Source: Caulobacteraceae bacterium
GTDB taxonomy: Bacteria; Pseudomonadota; Alphaproteobacteria; Caulobacterales; Caulobacteraceae
Direction of reading: 5' to 3'
DNA: 5,937 nt
NCBI GenBank assembly: GCA_947479185.1
Contig: CANJYY010000181.1
Location: 1-5,937, forward strand
In this document: positions 1 to 5,937 of the stretch, in pieces
How positions within the stretch are numbered: position 1 is the first letter of the stretch
Layout of the letters: every line of letters starts with the position of its first letter
The notes under the pieces: model-generated
The model's input: only the letters and a program-made list of their open reading frames with translations
Told to the model about the DNA's origin: nothing
Databases searched by the model: none
Position numbers and translations under genes: made by a program

Positions 1-282
1 ATTCGCACCAATGGCCTCAGCCACATCGACCTGACCACCCGCAGGCGGACCGACTGGGTCAGCGGCGCCGGCGACGCGGTCTCCGAGCCGGTGTTCGTGC
101 CCCGCTCGGCCGATGCGCCGGAAGGCGACGGCTGGATCCTGGCGGTGCAGTACCTCGCCGCCGAGGGCCGCAGCGACTTCGTGGTGTTCGACGCCCAGGC
201 GATGGACAAGGGCCCGATCGCGCGGGCCAACGTCCCCCGCCGCGTGCCGCTCGGCTTCCACGGCAACTGGGTCGGGGCTTAG
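1..282 (+). CDS. Carotenoid/stilbene cleavage oxygenase, C-terminal fragment (5' end outside window)
   Basis: This is the last 93 residues of a non-haem iron dioxygenase of the carotenoid cleavage oxygenase (RPE65/lignostilbene dioxygenase) family, which splits a C=C bond in apocarotenoids or stilbene-like phenolics. The reading frame is open from the first base to TAG at 280-282. Two family hallmarks are seen. The EPVFVPR motif (E at 85-87) matches the second-shell glutamate motif, equivalent to SEPIFV in RPE65. The GFHGNW motif (H at 259-261) carries the fourth iron-ligand histidine close to the C-terminus. The spacing between E and H is 58 residues, the same as I recall for RPE65. Between them lies a typical DGWIL...DFVVFDAQ...GPIARA block of the last propeller blades. 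The catalytic end is therefore intact, but the other three histidines lie outside the window. Substrate cannot be decided from this part; bacterial members often act on lignin-derived stilbenes or apocarotenals. Confidence 0.93.
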   Translation: MRTNGLSHIDLTTRRRTDWVSGAGDAVSEPVFVPRSADAPEGDGWILAVQYLAAEGRSDFVVFDAQAMDKGPIARANVPRRVPLGFHGNWVGA

Positions 283-290
283 CGATTTTC

Positions 291-317
291 GGGGCAGACA
301 CCGTCGGTGTCTGTCCC
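291..317. repeat. Strong intergenic palindrome, REP-like, possible terminator hairpin
   Basis: Left arm GGGGCAGACACC (291-302), loop GTC, right arm GGTGTCTGTCCC (306-317). All 12 positions pair, with one G-U wobble (294 with 314) when read as plus-strand RNA. It begins 8 bases after the oxygenase stop codon, so it is well placed to stabilise the 3' end or terminate that transcript. No T-run follows on either strand, so it is not a canonical Rho-independent terminator. The GGGGACAGACACC-type arm resembles dispersed intergenic palindromes I recall from several proteobacterial genomes; that similarity is from memory and not verified here. Confidence 0.6.
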
Positions 318-372
318 TGATCCACCTCGACAACCCCCGTTCGCCCATGACACGCTCCGCCCGGACACCACC

Positions 373-380
373 GGGAGGAA
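373..380 (+). promoter_or_regulatory. Shine-Dalgarno site of the first DUF4139 gene, inside a small hairpin
   Basis: GGGAGGAA lies 4 bases before the ATG at 385 and is the strongest ribosome binding site in the window; it decides the start of the downstream gene. Its first three bases are also the end of a hairpin: CCCGG (360-364), loop ACACCA, CCGGG (371-375). Partial masking of the site is therefore possible, but this is inference. I see no convincing -35/-10 promoter in the 102 bases between the oxygenase and this gene. Confidence 0.6.
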
Positions 381-384
381 CGTC

Positions 385-1770
385 ATGCGGTACTGGCTGT
401 TGGCGGGCGCGGCGGCGCTGGCGATCGCGGGGACGGCGGCGGCGCAGGAGCGCAAGCTCTCGGTCACCGTCTACAACTCCAACCTGGCCCTGGTGGAGGA
501 CACGCGGACCGAGACCCTGACGGCCGGCCGCCAGACCATCGAGTTCAAGGACGTCTCGCCGCAGATCCGCCCCGAGACCGTCGCCCTGTCCGGTGCGGGC
601 ATCGGCATCGTCGAGCAGAACTTCGACTACGACCTGCTCTCGCCCGACACCCTGATGGAAAAGGCCGTCGGCCAGCAGATCCACATCGTGCGCACCAACC
701 CGGCGACGGGGGCCCAGACGACCGAGCTGGCGACGGTGCTGGCGGTCAACAACGGCGTGGTGCTGCAGATCGGCGACCGCATCGAGGTGTTGCGCGACGA
801 CGGCATTCCCACCCGGGTGATCTTTGACCGCGTGCCGCCGAACCTGCGCGCCCGGCCGACCCTGTCGGTGACCGTCGACGCCGCCAGCGCAGGCCCGCGC
901 GTGACGCGCCTCAGCTACCTGACCACCGGCCTCAGCTGGAAGGCCGACTATGTCGCCCTGTTCGACGAGAAGGCCGGCAAGCTGGACCTGCAGGGCTGGA
1001 TCACCCTGACCAACACCTCCGGCGCGGCGTTCGAGAACGCCGACGTGCAGCTGGTCGCGGGCAACATCAATCTGGTGCGCAGCGAGCAGGAATACTGGCA
1101 GCAGCAGCAGTGGGCCCGCCAGTCCCGCGGCCAGCGCCAGGCCGGCGTCGAGGCCGGCGCCCAGGGCGGGGTGGCCGACTACTACCTCTACCCGCTGGCC
1201 GAACGGACCACCGTCGCCCAGAACCAGACCAAGCAGGTCGGCTTCCTCGATGTCGCGGGCGTGTCGGCGGTCAAGAAGTACCAGTACCGCGCCGGTGGCT
1301 TCCAGAGCCTGGACGAACCGGAGAGCGCCGACGTGGTGCTGCAGTTCGCCAACTCCAGCGGCGGCGGGCTGGGCGCCCAGCTGCCGGCCGGGATCATCCG
1401 CGTCTACGTGCGCGGCGCCAATGGCGATCCCAAGTTCATCGGCGAGAACCACATCGACCATACGCCGCGCGGCTCGGAGCTGTCGGTCAAGACCGGCGAG
1501 GCGTTCGACGTCACGGTCCAGCCGACGCTGGTGAAGATGGAGAAGGTCTCCACCTGGCGGTCGCGCTATTCCATGAGCTACGTCGTGCGCAACGCCCGCT
1601 CCGAACCGGCCACCGTGCAGGTCGTACAGCCGGGCCTGTGGCGCGACGGCAAGGTCGTCACCGAGAGCGCGCCCAGCAAGCGGCTCAACGCCTCGACCCT
1701 GGCCTGGGACGTGGTCGTGCCGGCGGGCGGCGAGACCACCCTGACCTTCACCGTCGAGACCGGCTGGTAG
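385..1770 (+). CDS. Secreted DUF4139 domain protein, first of tandem pair
   Basis: This is a 461-residue exported protein of unknown molecular function. The start is ATG 385, not the in-frame ATG at 307: only 385 has a strong ribosome site (GGGAGGAA), and it places a clean signal peptide at the N-terminus (basic MRYW, then an alanine/leucine core, likely cleavage after TAAA at residue 20). The mature protein is probably periplasmic or surface-exposed; it has no further membrane segment and no cysteine. An N-terminal beta-rich region contains QNFDYDLLSPDTL and VRTNPATG. The DUF4139 part begins near residue 170 (LSYLTTGLSWKADY, GWITLTNTSG, QLVAGNINLV) and continues through YYLYPLAERTTVAQNQTKQV to a C-terminal beta-sandwich-like end. 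A short linker near residues 230-265 is Q/G/A-rich, with four consecutive CAG codons (Q239-242). DUF4139 proteins are related to MuiA-type 'mucoidy inhibitor' annotations, but a role in exopolysaccharide control is not shown by this sequence. The next gene is a paralogue only 4 bases downstream, so the two are very likely co-transcribed. Confidence 0.88.
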   Translation: MRYWLLAGAAALAIAGTAAAQERKLSVTVYNSNLALVEDTRTETLTAGRQTIEFKDVSPQIRPETVALSGAGIGIVEQNFDYDLLSPDTLMEKAVGQQIHIVRTNPATGAQTTELATVLAVNNGVVLQIGDRIEVLRDDGIPTRVIFDRVPPNLRARPTLSVTVDAASAGPRVTRLSYLTTGLSWKADYVALFDEKAGKLDLQGWITLTNTSGAAFENADVQLVAGNINLVRSEQEYWQQQQWARQSRGQRQAGVEAGAQGGVADYYLYPLAERTTVAQNQTKQVGFLDVAGVSAVKKYQYRAGGFQSLDEPESADVVLQFANSSGGGLGAQLPAGIIRVYVRGANGDPKFIGENHIDHTPRGSELSVKTGEAFDVTVQPTLVKMEKVSTWRSRYSMSYVVRNARSEPATVQVVQPGLWRDGKVVTESAPSKRLNASTLAWDVVVPAGGETTLTFTVETGW

Positions 1771-1774
1771 GGCT

Positions 1775-3346
1775 GTGTCCCTCCCCGTCCGGACATGGGC
1801 TGCGGCGCTTGCGCTGGCGCTGGGACTTGCCGGTTCCGGCCACGCCCAGACCGTGTCCGAACGCCCGGACGCGGTGGCGGTGACCATCTATCGCGACGGG
1901 CCGGTCAACACGGCCGACTTCGACACCCGCGGCGACGATCTGGATGGTCTGGCGCTGATCACCGAGACCCGCGTGGTCGACATCCCCGCCGGGACCAGCC
2001 GGGTCAGCTTCCGCGGCGTGGCCGAAGGCATGGTGCCCCAGACGGCGGCCATCGAGGGCCTGCCCGGGGTGATGCTGGAGCGGAACCAGGACTACGACCT
2101 GCTCAGCCCCGGGTCGCTGATCGCCAGGTCGATCGGCAAGACCGTGCGGCTGGTGCGCACCAACCCGGGCACGGGCCTGACGACCGAGGAAACCGCCATC
2201 GTCCGCTCCGGCCCCGACGGCGTGATGCTCGACTTCGGCGGCCGGCTGGAAGCCCTGCGCTGCAGCGGCCTGCCCGAGCGGCTGGTGTTCGACGCGATTC
2301 CCGCCGGCCTCAGCGACCGCCCGACCCTGTCGGTGCTGGTCCGGTCGCCGACCGCGGGCCGCTACAAGGTGCGGCTGACCTATCTGGCCGTCGGGCTGAA
2401 CTGGTCGGCCGACTACGTCGCCCGCATCCGGCCTGACGGCAGGACGCTGGACCTGACCGGCTGGATCACCCTGGCCAACAGCAGCGCCACCAGCTTCGCC
2501 AACGCCCCGACCGAGGTCGTCGCCGGCACGCTGCAGCGCGAGGACGATACCGCGCCGACGTACATCGAGCGGGTCAACCTGGCGGCCCGCTGCTGGCCTC
2601 TGCCCGGCTACTGGAGCCGTGAGGCGCTGCGAGGCGGGGTCGTGGCCGACATGATGGCGCCGCCACCGCCACCGCCCGCGCCGATGATGAGCGCGAGCGC
2701 CGAAGCGATGGTCGTCACGGCCAATCGCATCGCCGTTCAGACGGAGCTGGGCGACTACAAGCTCTACACCCTGCCCGACCCGACCACCGTCGCCGCGCAC
2801 CAGACCAAGCAGGTGATAATGCTCGAACAGTCGGCCGTGCCGTTCGAGCGGATCTATGTGTTCGACGTGCAGGACGGCCATCAGGACGGCGGAACCTATG
2901 CGCCGCAGGCGGTGCTGCGCCTGACCAACACCCTGGCGCGCGGCCTCGGCAAGCCGTTGCCGGGCGGGGCCGTGTCGGTGATGGAGCCGGGTCCGCGCGG
3001 CGGGCTGATCCTGGCGGGCGAGAAGCGGATGAAGGACATCGCCGTCGGCCTGCCGGTCGAGATCGAACTGGGCGGGGCGATGGACATCAGCGTCAGGGCG
3101 ACCAACCTGCGCGACTGGCGCGTCGGCAGGAAGCGCCGCGTCGAGGTCGAGACGGCCATCGCCAACGACAAGGCCGTGCCCGTCATTGTGGAGATCCGCG
3201 AGGCGCGGACCTATGGCCCGGGCTTCAAGGTGGTCCGCGAGAGCCTGCGCCACCACAGCGACCGCGGCTATGAGGTCTGGACGGTCACGCTGGCGCCAGG
3301 CGAACGCAAGGTGCTGACCTACACCGTGCAGGTCGATCTCGACTGA
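1775..3346 (+). CDS. Secreted DUF4139 domain protein, second of tandem pair
   Basis: This is a 523-residue exported paralogue of the preceding gene, function unknown. The start is GTG 1775, 4 bases after the upstream TAG. The only Shine-Dalgarno-like bases are TAGGG overlapping that stop, so translation probably depends on coupling. The GTG gives a good signal peptide: SLPVRTW, an A/L-rich core, and a likely cut after GHA (residue 24). Shared blocks with its neighbour include QDYDLLSPGSL, LVRTNPGTG, LTYLAVGLNWSADYV (from about residue 201), LDLTGWITLANSS and TTVAAHQTKQV. Differences are seen in three places. There is an N-terminal insertion around NTADFDTRGDDLDG. There are two cysteines (C163, C273), which could form a periplasmic disulphide. 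A proline/methionine-rich loop (six prolines at 296-301) is followed by AMVVTANRI (311-319). The C-terminal part (GRKRRVEVETAIAND to the end) keeps the beta-rich domain. DUF4139 membership is well supported by the motifs; any biochemical role is not. Confidence 0.86.
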   Translation: MSLPVRTWAAALALALGLAGSGHAQTVSERPDAVAVTIYRDGPVNTADFDTRGDDLDGLALITETRVVDIPAGTSRVSFRGVAEGMVPQTAAIEGLPGVMLERNQDYDLLSPGSLIARSIGKTVRLVRTNPGTGLTTEETAIVRSGPDGVMLDFGGRLEALRCSGLPERLVFDAIPAGLSDRPTLSVLVRSPTAGRYKVRLTYLAVGLNWSADYVARIRPDGRTLDLTGWITLANSSATSFANAPTEVVAGTLQREDDTAPTYIERVNLAARCWPLPGYWSREALRGGVVADMMAPPPPPPAPMMSASAEAMVVTANRIAVQTELGDYKLYTLPDPTTVAAHQTKQVIMLEQSAVPFERIYVFDVQDGHQDGGTYAPQAVLRLTNTLARGLGKPLPGGAVSVMEPGPRGGLILAGEKRMKDIAVGLPVEIELGGAMDISVRATNLRDWRVGRKRRVEVETAIANDKAVPVIVEIREARTYGPGFKVVRESLRHHSDRGYEVWTVTLAPGERKVLTYTVQVDLD

Positions 3347-3353
3347 ATCTAGA

Positions 3354-3382
3354 GAAATCCCGAGAATATCTCTGGAATTTTC
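3354..3382 (+). terminator. Imperfect hairpin after the DUF4139 operon, weak terminator candidate
   Basis: The inner stem is GAGA (3362-3365), loop ATA, TCTC (3369-3372). It extends outward across a C/T mismatch to CC/GG (3359-3360 with 3374-3375) and then to AAAT against ATTT with one bulged A. The structure lies 8 bases after the stop of the second DUF4139 gene, and its 3' arm ends in ATTTTC, which could act as a short U-tract. The region is clearly more AT-rich than the flanking genes. The stem is imperfect, so the call is weak. Confidence 0.35.
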
Positions 3383-3483
3383 AATCACCGATCAAGCGCT
3401 GGCGCGCGCCGCGCCTGGATTGAACCGGGTTTCCCAGACCAATACCGATGCAACCATTTCGGGTATACCGTCCCGCGCCCAGC

Positions 3484-3499
3484 TTAACGGCAATTTCAC
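3484..3499 (+). promoter_or_regulatory. Candidate CtrA box upstream of the hybrid kinase
   Basis: TTAA (3484-3487), a 7-base spacer, then TTCAC (3495-3499). The Caulobacter CtrA consensus is TTAA-N7-TTAAC, so this has one mismatch. It lies 39 bases before the kinase ATG, about where the -35 region of a promoter would be. A weak -10-like TGATGT lies at 3511-3516. I noticed no other TTAA in the window, which makes the match less likely to be chance in such GC-rich DNA. A GANTC (CcrM methylation) motif, GAATC, lies at 3345-3349 in the same gap. Regulation by CtrA is inference and depends on the host being a CtrA-bearing alphaproteobacterium. Confidence 0.35.
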
Positions 3500-3538
3500 C
3501 GCGGCGGTGTTGATGTTCGGGAAGACCTGAGGATCGAT

Positions 3539-5287
3539 ATGGACCGGACGCTGCTCGGCTTTGATAAGGAATTTGACCACACCGCGGTCGGGACCCGTCG
3601 TCAGGCCGGGGCCCGGGTGGCGATTTCCGTGTTGGTGTTTCTGACCGGGATCACCGCCATCCCGTTGCCGGCCATGCTGGTCTGGGCGACGATATTCGCC
3701 GTCGGCGACAGCCTCCTCTGGATCGCCACCGACCCCCGCCGACAGGCGCGTTCACCCGTCGTGTTTCGCAGCCTGCGGCTGGTCGCGACCCTGATTTCGT
3801 CTTCGGCCTGGGTGCTCGTCGGCATGTTCTGGTGGTCCACACCGGGAGACTATCCCCGGGCGGTGGCCATCGCGCTCATCGCGGGAGTGCTGCTCTACAT
3901 GGTTCGCGGCTGCCATCGGTCGATGGTTCAGATGCTGGCCGCCGGCCTGCCGCCGACTCTGATGCTGGTTTGGCTGCCGTTCACCGGCCGGACCCTGACC
4001 GAGAAGCTCGGCCTGTCTGGCTCGCTGTTCCTGCTGCTGGCCTATGCGCTGAGTTCCGCCATCAACGCCTGGCAGGCTCACCGGCGGCTTCAGGAGACCA
4101 CCCTCGCGCTGGTCGCCAAACAGCGCGAGGCCGAAGCGGCCAGCGTCGCCAAGAGCGAGTTCCTCGCCAACATGAGTCATGAGATCCGCACGCCCCTGAA
4201 CGGCGTCCTGGCCATGGCCCATGTGCTCAACAAGGCCGACTTGGGGGAGCAGGAAATGGAAGCCGCGCGGCTCATCTGCAGCTCGGGCGAAATGCTGGAG
4301 CGGCTGCTGAGCGACATCCTCGACCTGGCCAAGGTCGAGGCCGGGCAATTGGAGCTGGAACTGGCGCCGTTCCAGGCCGGTGACCTGGTGCGCAACGCCG
4401 GCGCCTTTTGCCGGCCAAAGGCCGATGAAAAAGGGATTCGCCTCTCGGTCACGGTCGAAGCCGCCGCGGACCGCAGCTACGTCGGCGACGCCATCCGGAT
4501 CCGTCAGATCATCACAAACATGCTGTCCAATGCGGTAAAATTCACGACCGCGGGAGACGTTTCCCTGACGCTGGCAGTCCAGGACTCGGGCCAGTTGCGC
4601 TTTACGGTGACCGACACCGGCGTGGGCTTCGATCCCAGTCTGAAGGCGCGGCTCTTCGAGCGCTTCCAGCAGGCCGACGGCTCGATAACCCGCCAGTTCG
4701 GCGGCAGCGGCCTGGGCCTGGCGATTTCGCAGAACCTCGCCGAGGCGATGGGTGGAACACTGGACTGCGACAGCAATCCGGGCGTCGGGGCGCGCTTCTG
4801 GCTAGACCTGGACCTGCCGGCCGCGGACGGCCTGACGGCGCCGCTGGAGGATGAGGCCGCCCGCGCGCCCAAGGACGCCCTCAGGATTCTGGCGGCCGAT
4901 GATCATCCGACAAACCTCAAGGTTGTTGAGATCATCCTGGGCGGAGCGGGCATCGCCGTGACCTCGGTGGAAAACGGCCTGGAGGCGCTTGGCGCCCACG
5001 CCCGCGGCGGTTTCGACCTGATCCTGATGGACATGCAGATGCCGGTGATGGACGGCCTCACGGCGGTGTCCGAAATTCGCGCCGCCGAGTCGCGGACCGG
5101 CGTCCCGCGCGTGCCCATCATCATGCTGACGGCCAACGCCATGCCCGAACATGTCAGGGCCGGGCGGCTGGCGGGCGCCGATGGCCATCTGACCAAGCCC
5201 CTGACGCCGTCGTCTCTGTTTCAGGCCATCGAAGACGCCCTGGCGCCTGGCGAGGACGACATCTCGCTGGCTTGCGGCGCTGACTAG
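3539..5287 (+). CDS. Membrane hybrid sensor histidine kinase with C-terminal receiver
   Basis: This is a 582-residue inner-membrane hybrid kinase. It would autophosphorylate on histidine and pass phosphate to its own receiver, then normally to an HPt protein. The ATG at 3539 has a GAGG ribosome site (3529-3532). After a short cytoplasmic N-terminus, about six hydrophobic segments follow (roughly 26-43, 45-62, 81-99, 107-122, 130-148, 157-178) with only short loops, so there is no periplasmic sensor domain. A helical linker (179-207) leads to the dimerisation domain with NMSHEIRTPLNG (H214). The ATPase domain has NMLSN (N327, N331), DTGVGF (D359), FERFQQADGS and GGSGLGL (388-394). The receiver (about 447-565) has the acidic pair D454/D455, phosphoacceptor D498 in LILMDMQMP, T531 and K553 in LTKPL. 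All catalytic residues of both modules are present, so it looks functional. No partner regulator or HPt gene is adjacent; the signal and output are unknown. A CtrA-like box lies upstream. It converges on secA downstream. Confidence 0.93.
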   Translation: MDRTLLGFDKEFDHTAVGTRRQAGARVAISVLVFLTGITAIPLPAMLVWATIFAVGDSLLWIATDPRRQARSPVVFRSLRLVATLISSSAWVLVGMFWWSTPGDYPRAVAIALIAGVLLYMVRGCHRSMVQMLAAGLPPTLMLVWLPFTGRTLTEKLGLSGSLFLLLAYALSSAINAWQAHRRLQETTLALVAKQREAEAASVAKSEFLANMSHEIRTPLNGVLAMAHVLNKADLGEQEMEAARLICSSGEMLERLLSDILDLAKVEAGQLELELAPFQAGDLVRNAGAFCRPKADEKGIRLSVTVEAAADRSYVGDAIRIRQIITNMLSNAVKFTTAGDVSLTLAVQDSGQLRFTVTDTGVGFDPSLKARLFERFQQADGSITRQFGGSGLGLAISQNLAEAMGGTLDCDSNPGVGARFWLDLDLPAADGLTAPLEDEAARAPKDALRILAADDHPTNLKVVEIILGGAGIAVTSVENGLEALGAHARGGFDLILMDMQMPVMDGLTAVSEIRAAESRTGVPRVPIIMLTANAMPEHVRAGRLAGADGHLTKPLTPSSLFQAIEDALAPGEDDISLACGAD

Positions 5288-5318
5288 AGCGCGCCCGGTC
5301 TCAATGGCGTCGCGATTT

Positions 5319-5333
5319 CCAGACCAGGTCTGG
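5319..5333. other. Perfect 15-bp palindrome downstream of the kinase
   Basis: CCAGACC (5319-5325), a central A, GGTCTGG (5327-5333): 7-base arms with no mismatch, 31 bases after the kinase stop. As RNA it gives a 6-bp stem with a 3-base loop, readable on either strand, which would suit a bidirectional end between convergent genes. No T-run follows in either direction. The alternative is a dimeric protein-binding site. The sequence supports the symmetry only, not the function. Confidence 0.45.
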
Positions 5334-5450
5334 CCTGCTTCATCATGGCCGCAGGAAACACGCCGGCCGGGAACCGCGAGAGCGTTTACGACGGACCGGC
5401 CGACGCCTCCGTCCTGTCCAACCCGACGAATGCGCGAACCGCCTGCTCCA

Positions 5451-5470
5451 GGCCGGACAGGGTTCCGGTC
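5451..5470 (-). terminator. Weak hairpin downstream of secA
   Basis: On the plus strand the arms are CCGGA (5453-5457) and TCCGG (5464-5468) with a 6-base loop, extended outward by one G-T and one G-C position. Read in the secA direction the hairpin begins 15 bases after its stop codon. It could mark the secA 3' end, but the stem is short and there is no T-run after it. The rest of the 198-base convergent gap (5288-5485) has no supported gene. Confidence 0.25.
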
Positions 5471-5485
5471 TGATCGAGCCCCGCC

Positions 5486-5937
<452 letters not shown>

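Noticed and set aside
307..384. Upstream in-frame ATG extending the first DUF4139 protein by 26 residues
   Set aside because: It would bury the signal peptide, lies in the palindrome's right arm, and has no ribosome site. The ATG at 385 has an excellent one.
1099..1110. Four consecutive CAG codons as a possible microsatellite
   Set aside because: Only four units, in frame in a Q-rich linker. Too short to suggest phase variation.
1110..1883. A 257-codon plus-strand frame crossing the junction of the two DUF4139 genes
   Set aside because: Extremely R/G/P-rich, overlaps two well-supported genes in another frame, and has no motif.
1748..3388. A 546-codon open frame on the minus strand covering the whole second DUF4139 gene
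   Set aside because: Its translation is dominated by H, R, G, D and Q with no recognisable motif, as expected for an antisense frame in GC-rich DNA. The plus-strand gene has a signal peptide and clear family motifs, so this is a shadow.
3401..3410. GGCGCGCGCC perfect 10-bp palindrome in the gap before the kinase
   Set aside because: A simple alternating GC run, expected by chance in DNA of this composition.
3392..3580. A 62-residue minus-strand frame in the gap before the kinase
   Set aside because: Its composition is not implausible, but it has no ribosome site or recognisable motif and overlaps the kinase start. It would also cover the candidate CtrA box. Not enough support to call a gene.

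Overview
This is a GC-rich window of ordinary chromosomal character. It most likely comes from an alphaproteobacterium of the Caulobacterales type (Caulobacter, Phenylobacterium or Brevundimonas-like). The reasons are the strong G/C third-position bias, the SecA tail with its zinc motif, a hybrid histidine kinase typical of that group, and a CtrA-like box upstream of the kinase. The genus is inference; no rRNA or other marker gene is present.

Layout. Positions 1-282 (+) hold the C-terminal 93 residues of a carotenoid/stilbene cleavage oxygenase. A strong GC-rich hairpin follows at 291-317; it looks like a dispersed intergenic palindrome and may end that transcript. Positions 385-1770 and 1775-3346 (+) are two tandem, paralogous secreted proteins of the DUF4139 family. 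They are separated by 4 bases and almost certainly form one translationally coupled operon. A 192-base gap (3347-3538) carries a weak terminator-like hairpin and a candidate CtrA box. Positions 3539-5287 (+) encode a six-helix membrane hybrid histidine kinase with a C-terminal receiver. A 198-base convergent gap (5288-5485) contains a perfect 15-bp palindrome and a second hairpin. Positions 5486-5937 (-) hold the C-terminal 149 residues of SecA, running off the window end.

How the genes relate. The DUF4139 pair are exported envelope proteins of unknown function, one without cysteine and one with two cysteines and a proline-rich insertion. The kinase is an orphan phosphorelay protein: no separate response regulator or HPt gene is visible beside it. 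SecA is the essential preprotein translocase ATPase and is transcribed towards the kinase. Nothing ties the oxygenase, the envelope proteins, the kinase and SecA into a single pathway.

I found no CRISPR array, tRNA, rRNA, insertion sequence, phage gene or evident new defence system. The points most worth checking are the REP-like hairpin, the diverged DUF4139 tandem pair, the CtrA-like box and the convergent-gap palindrome.
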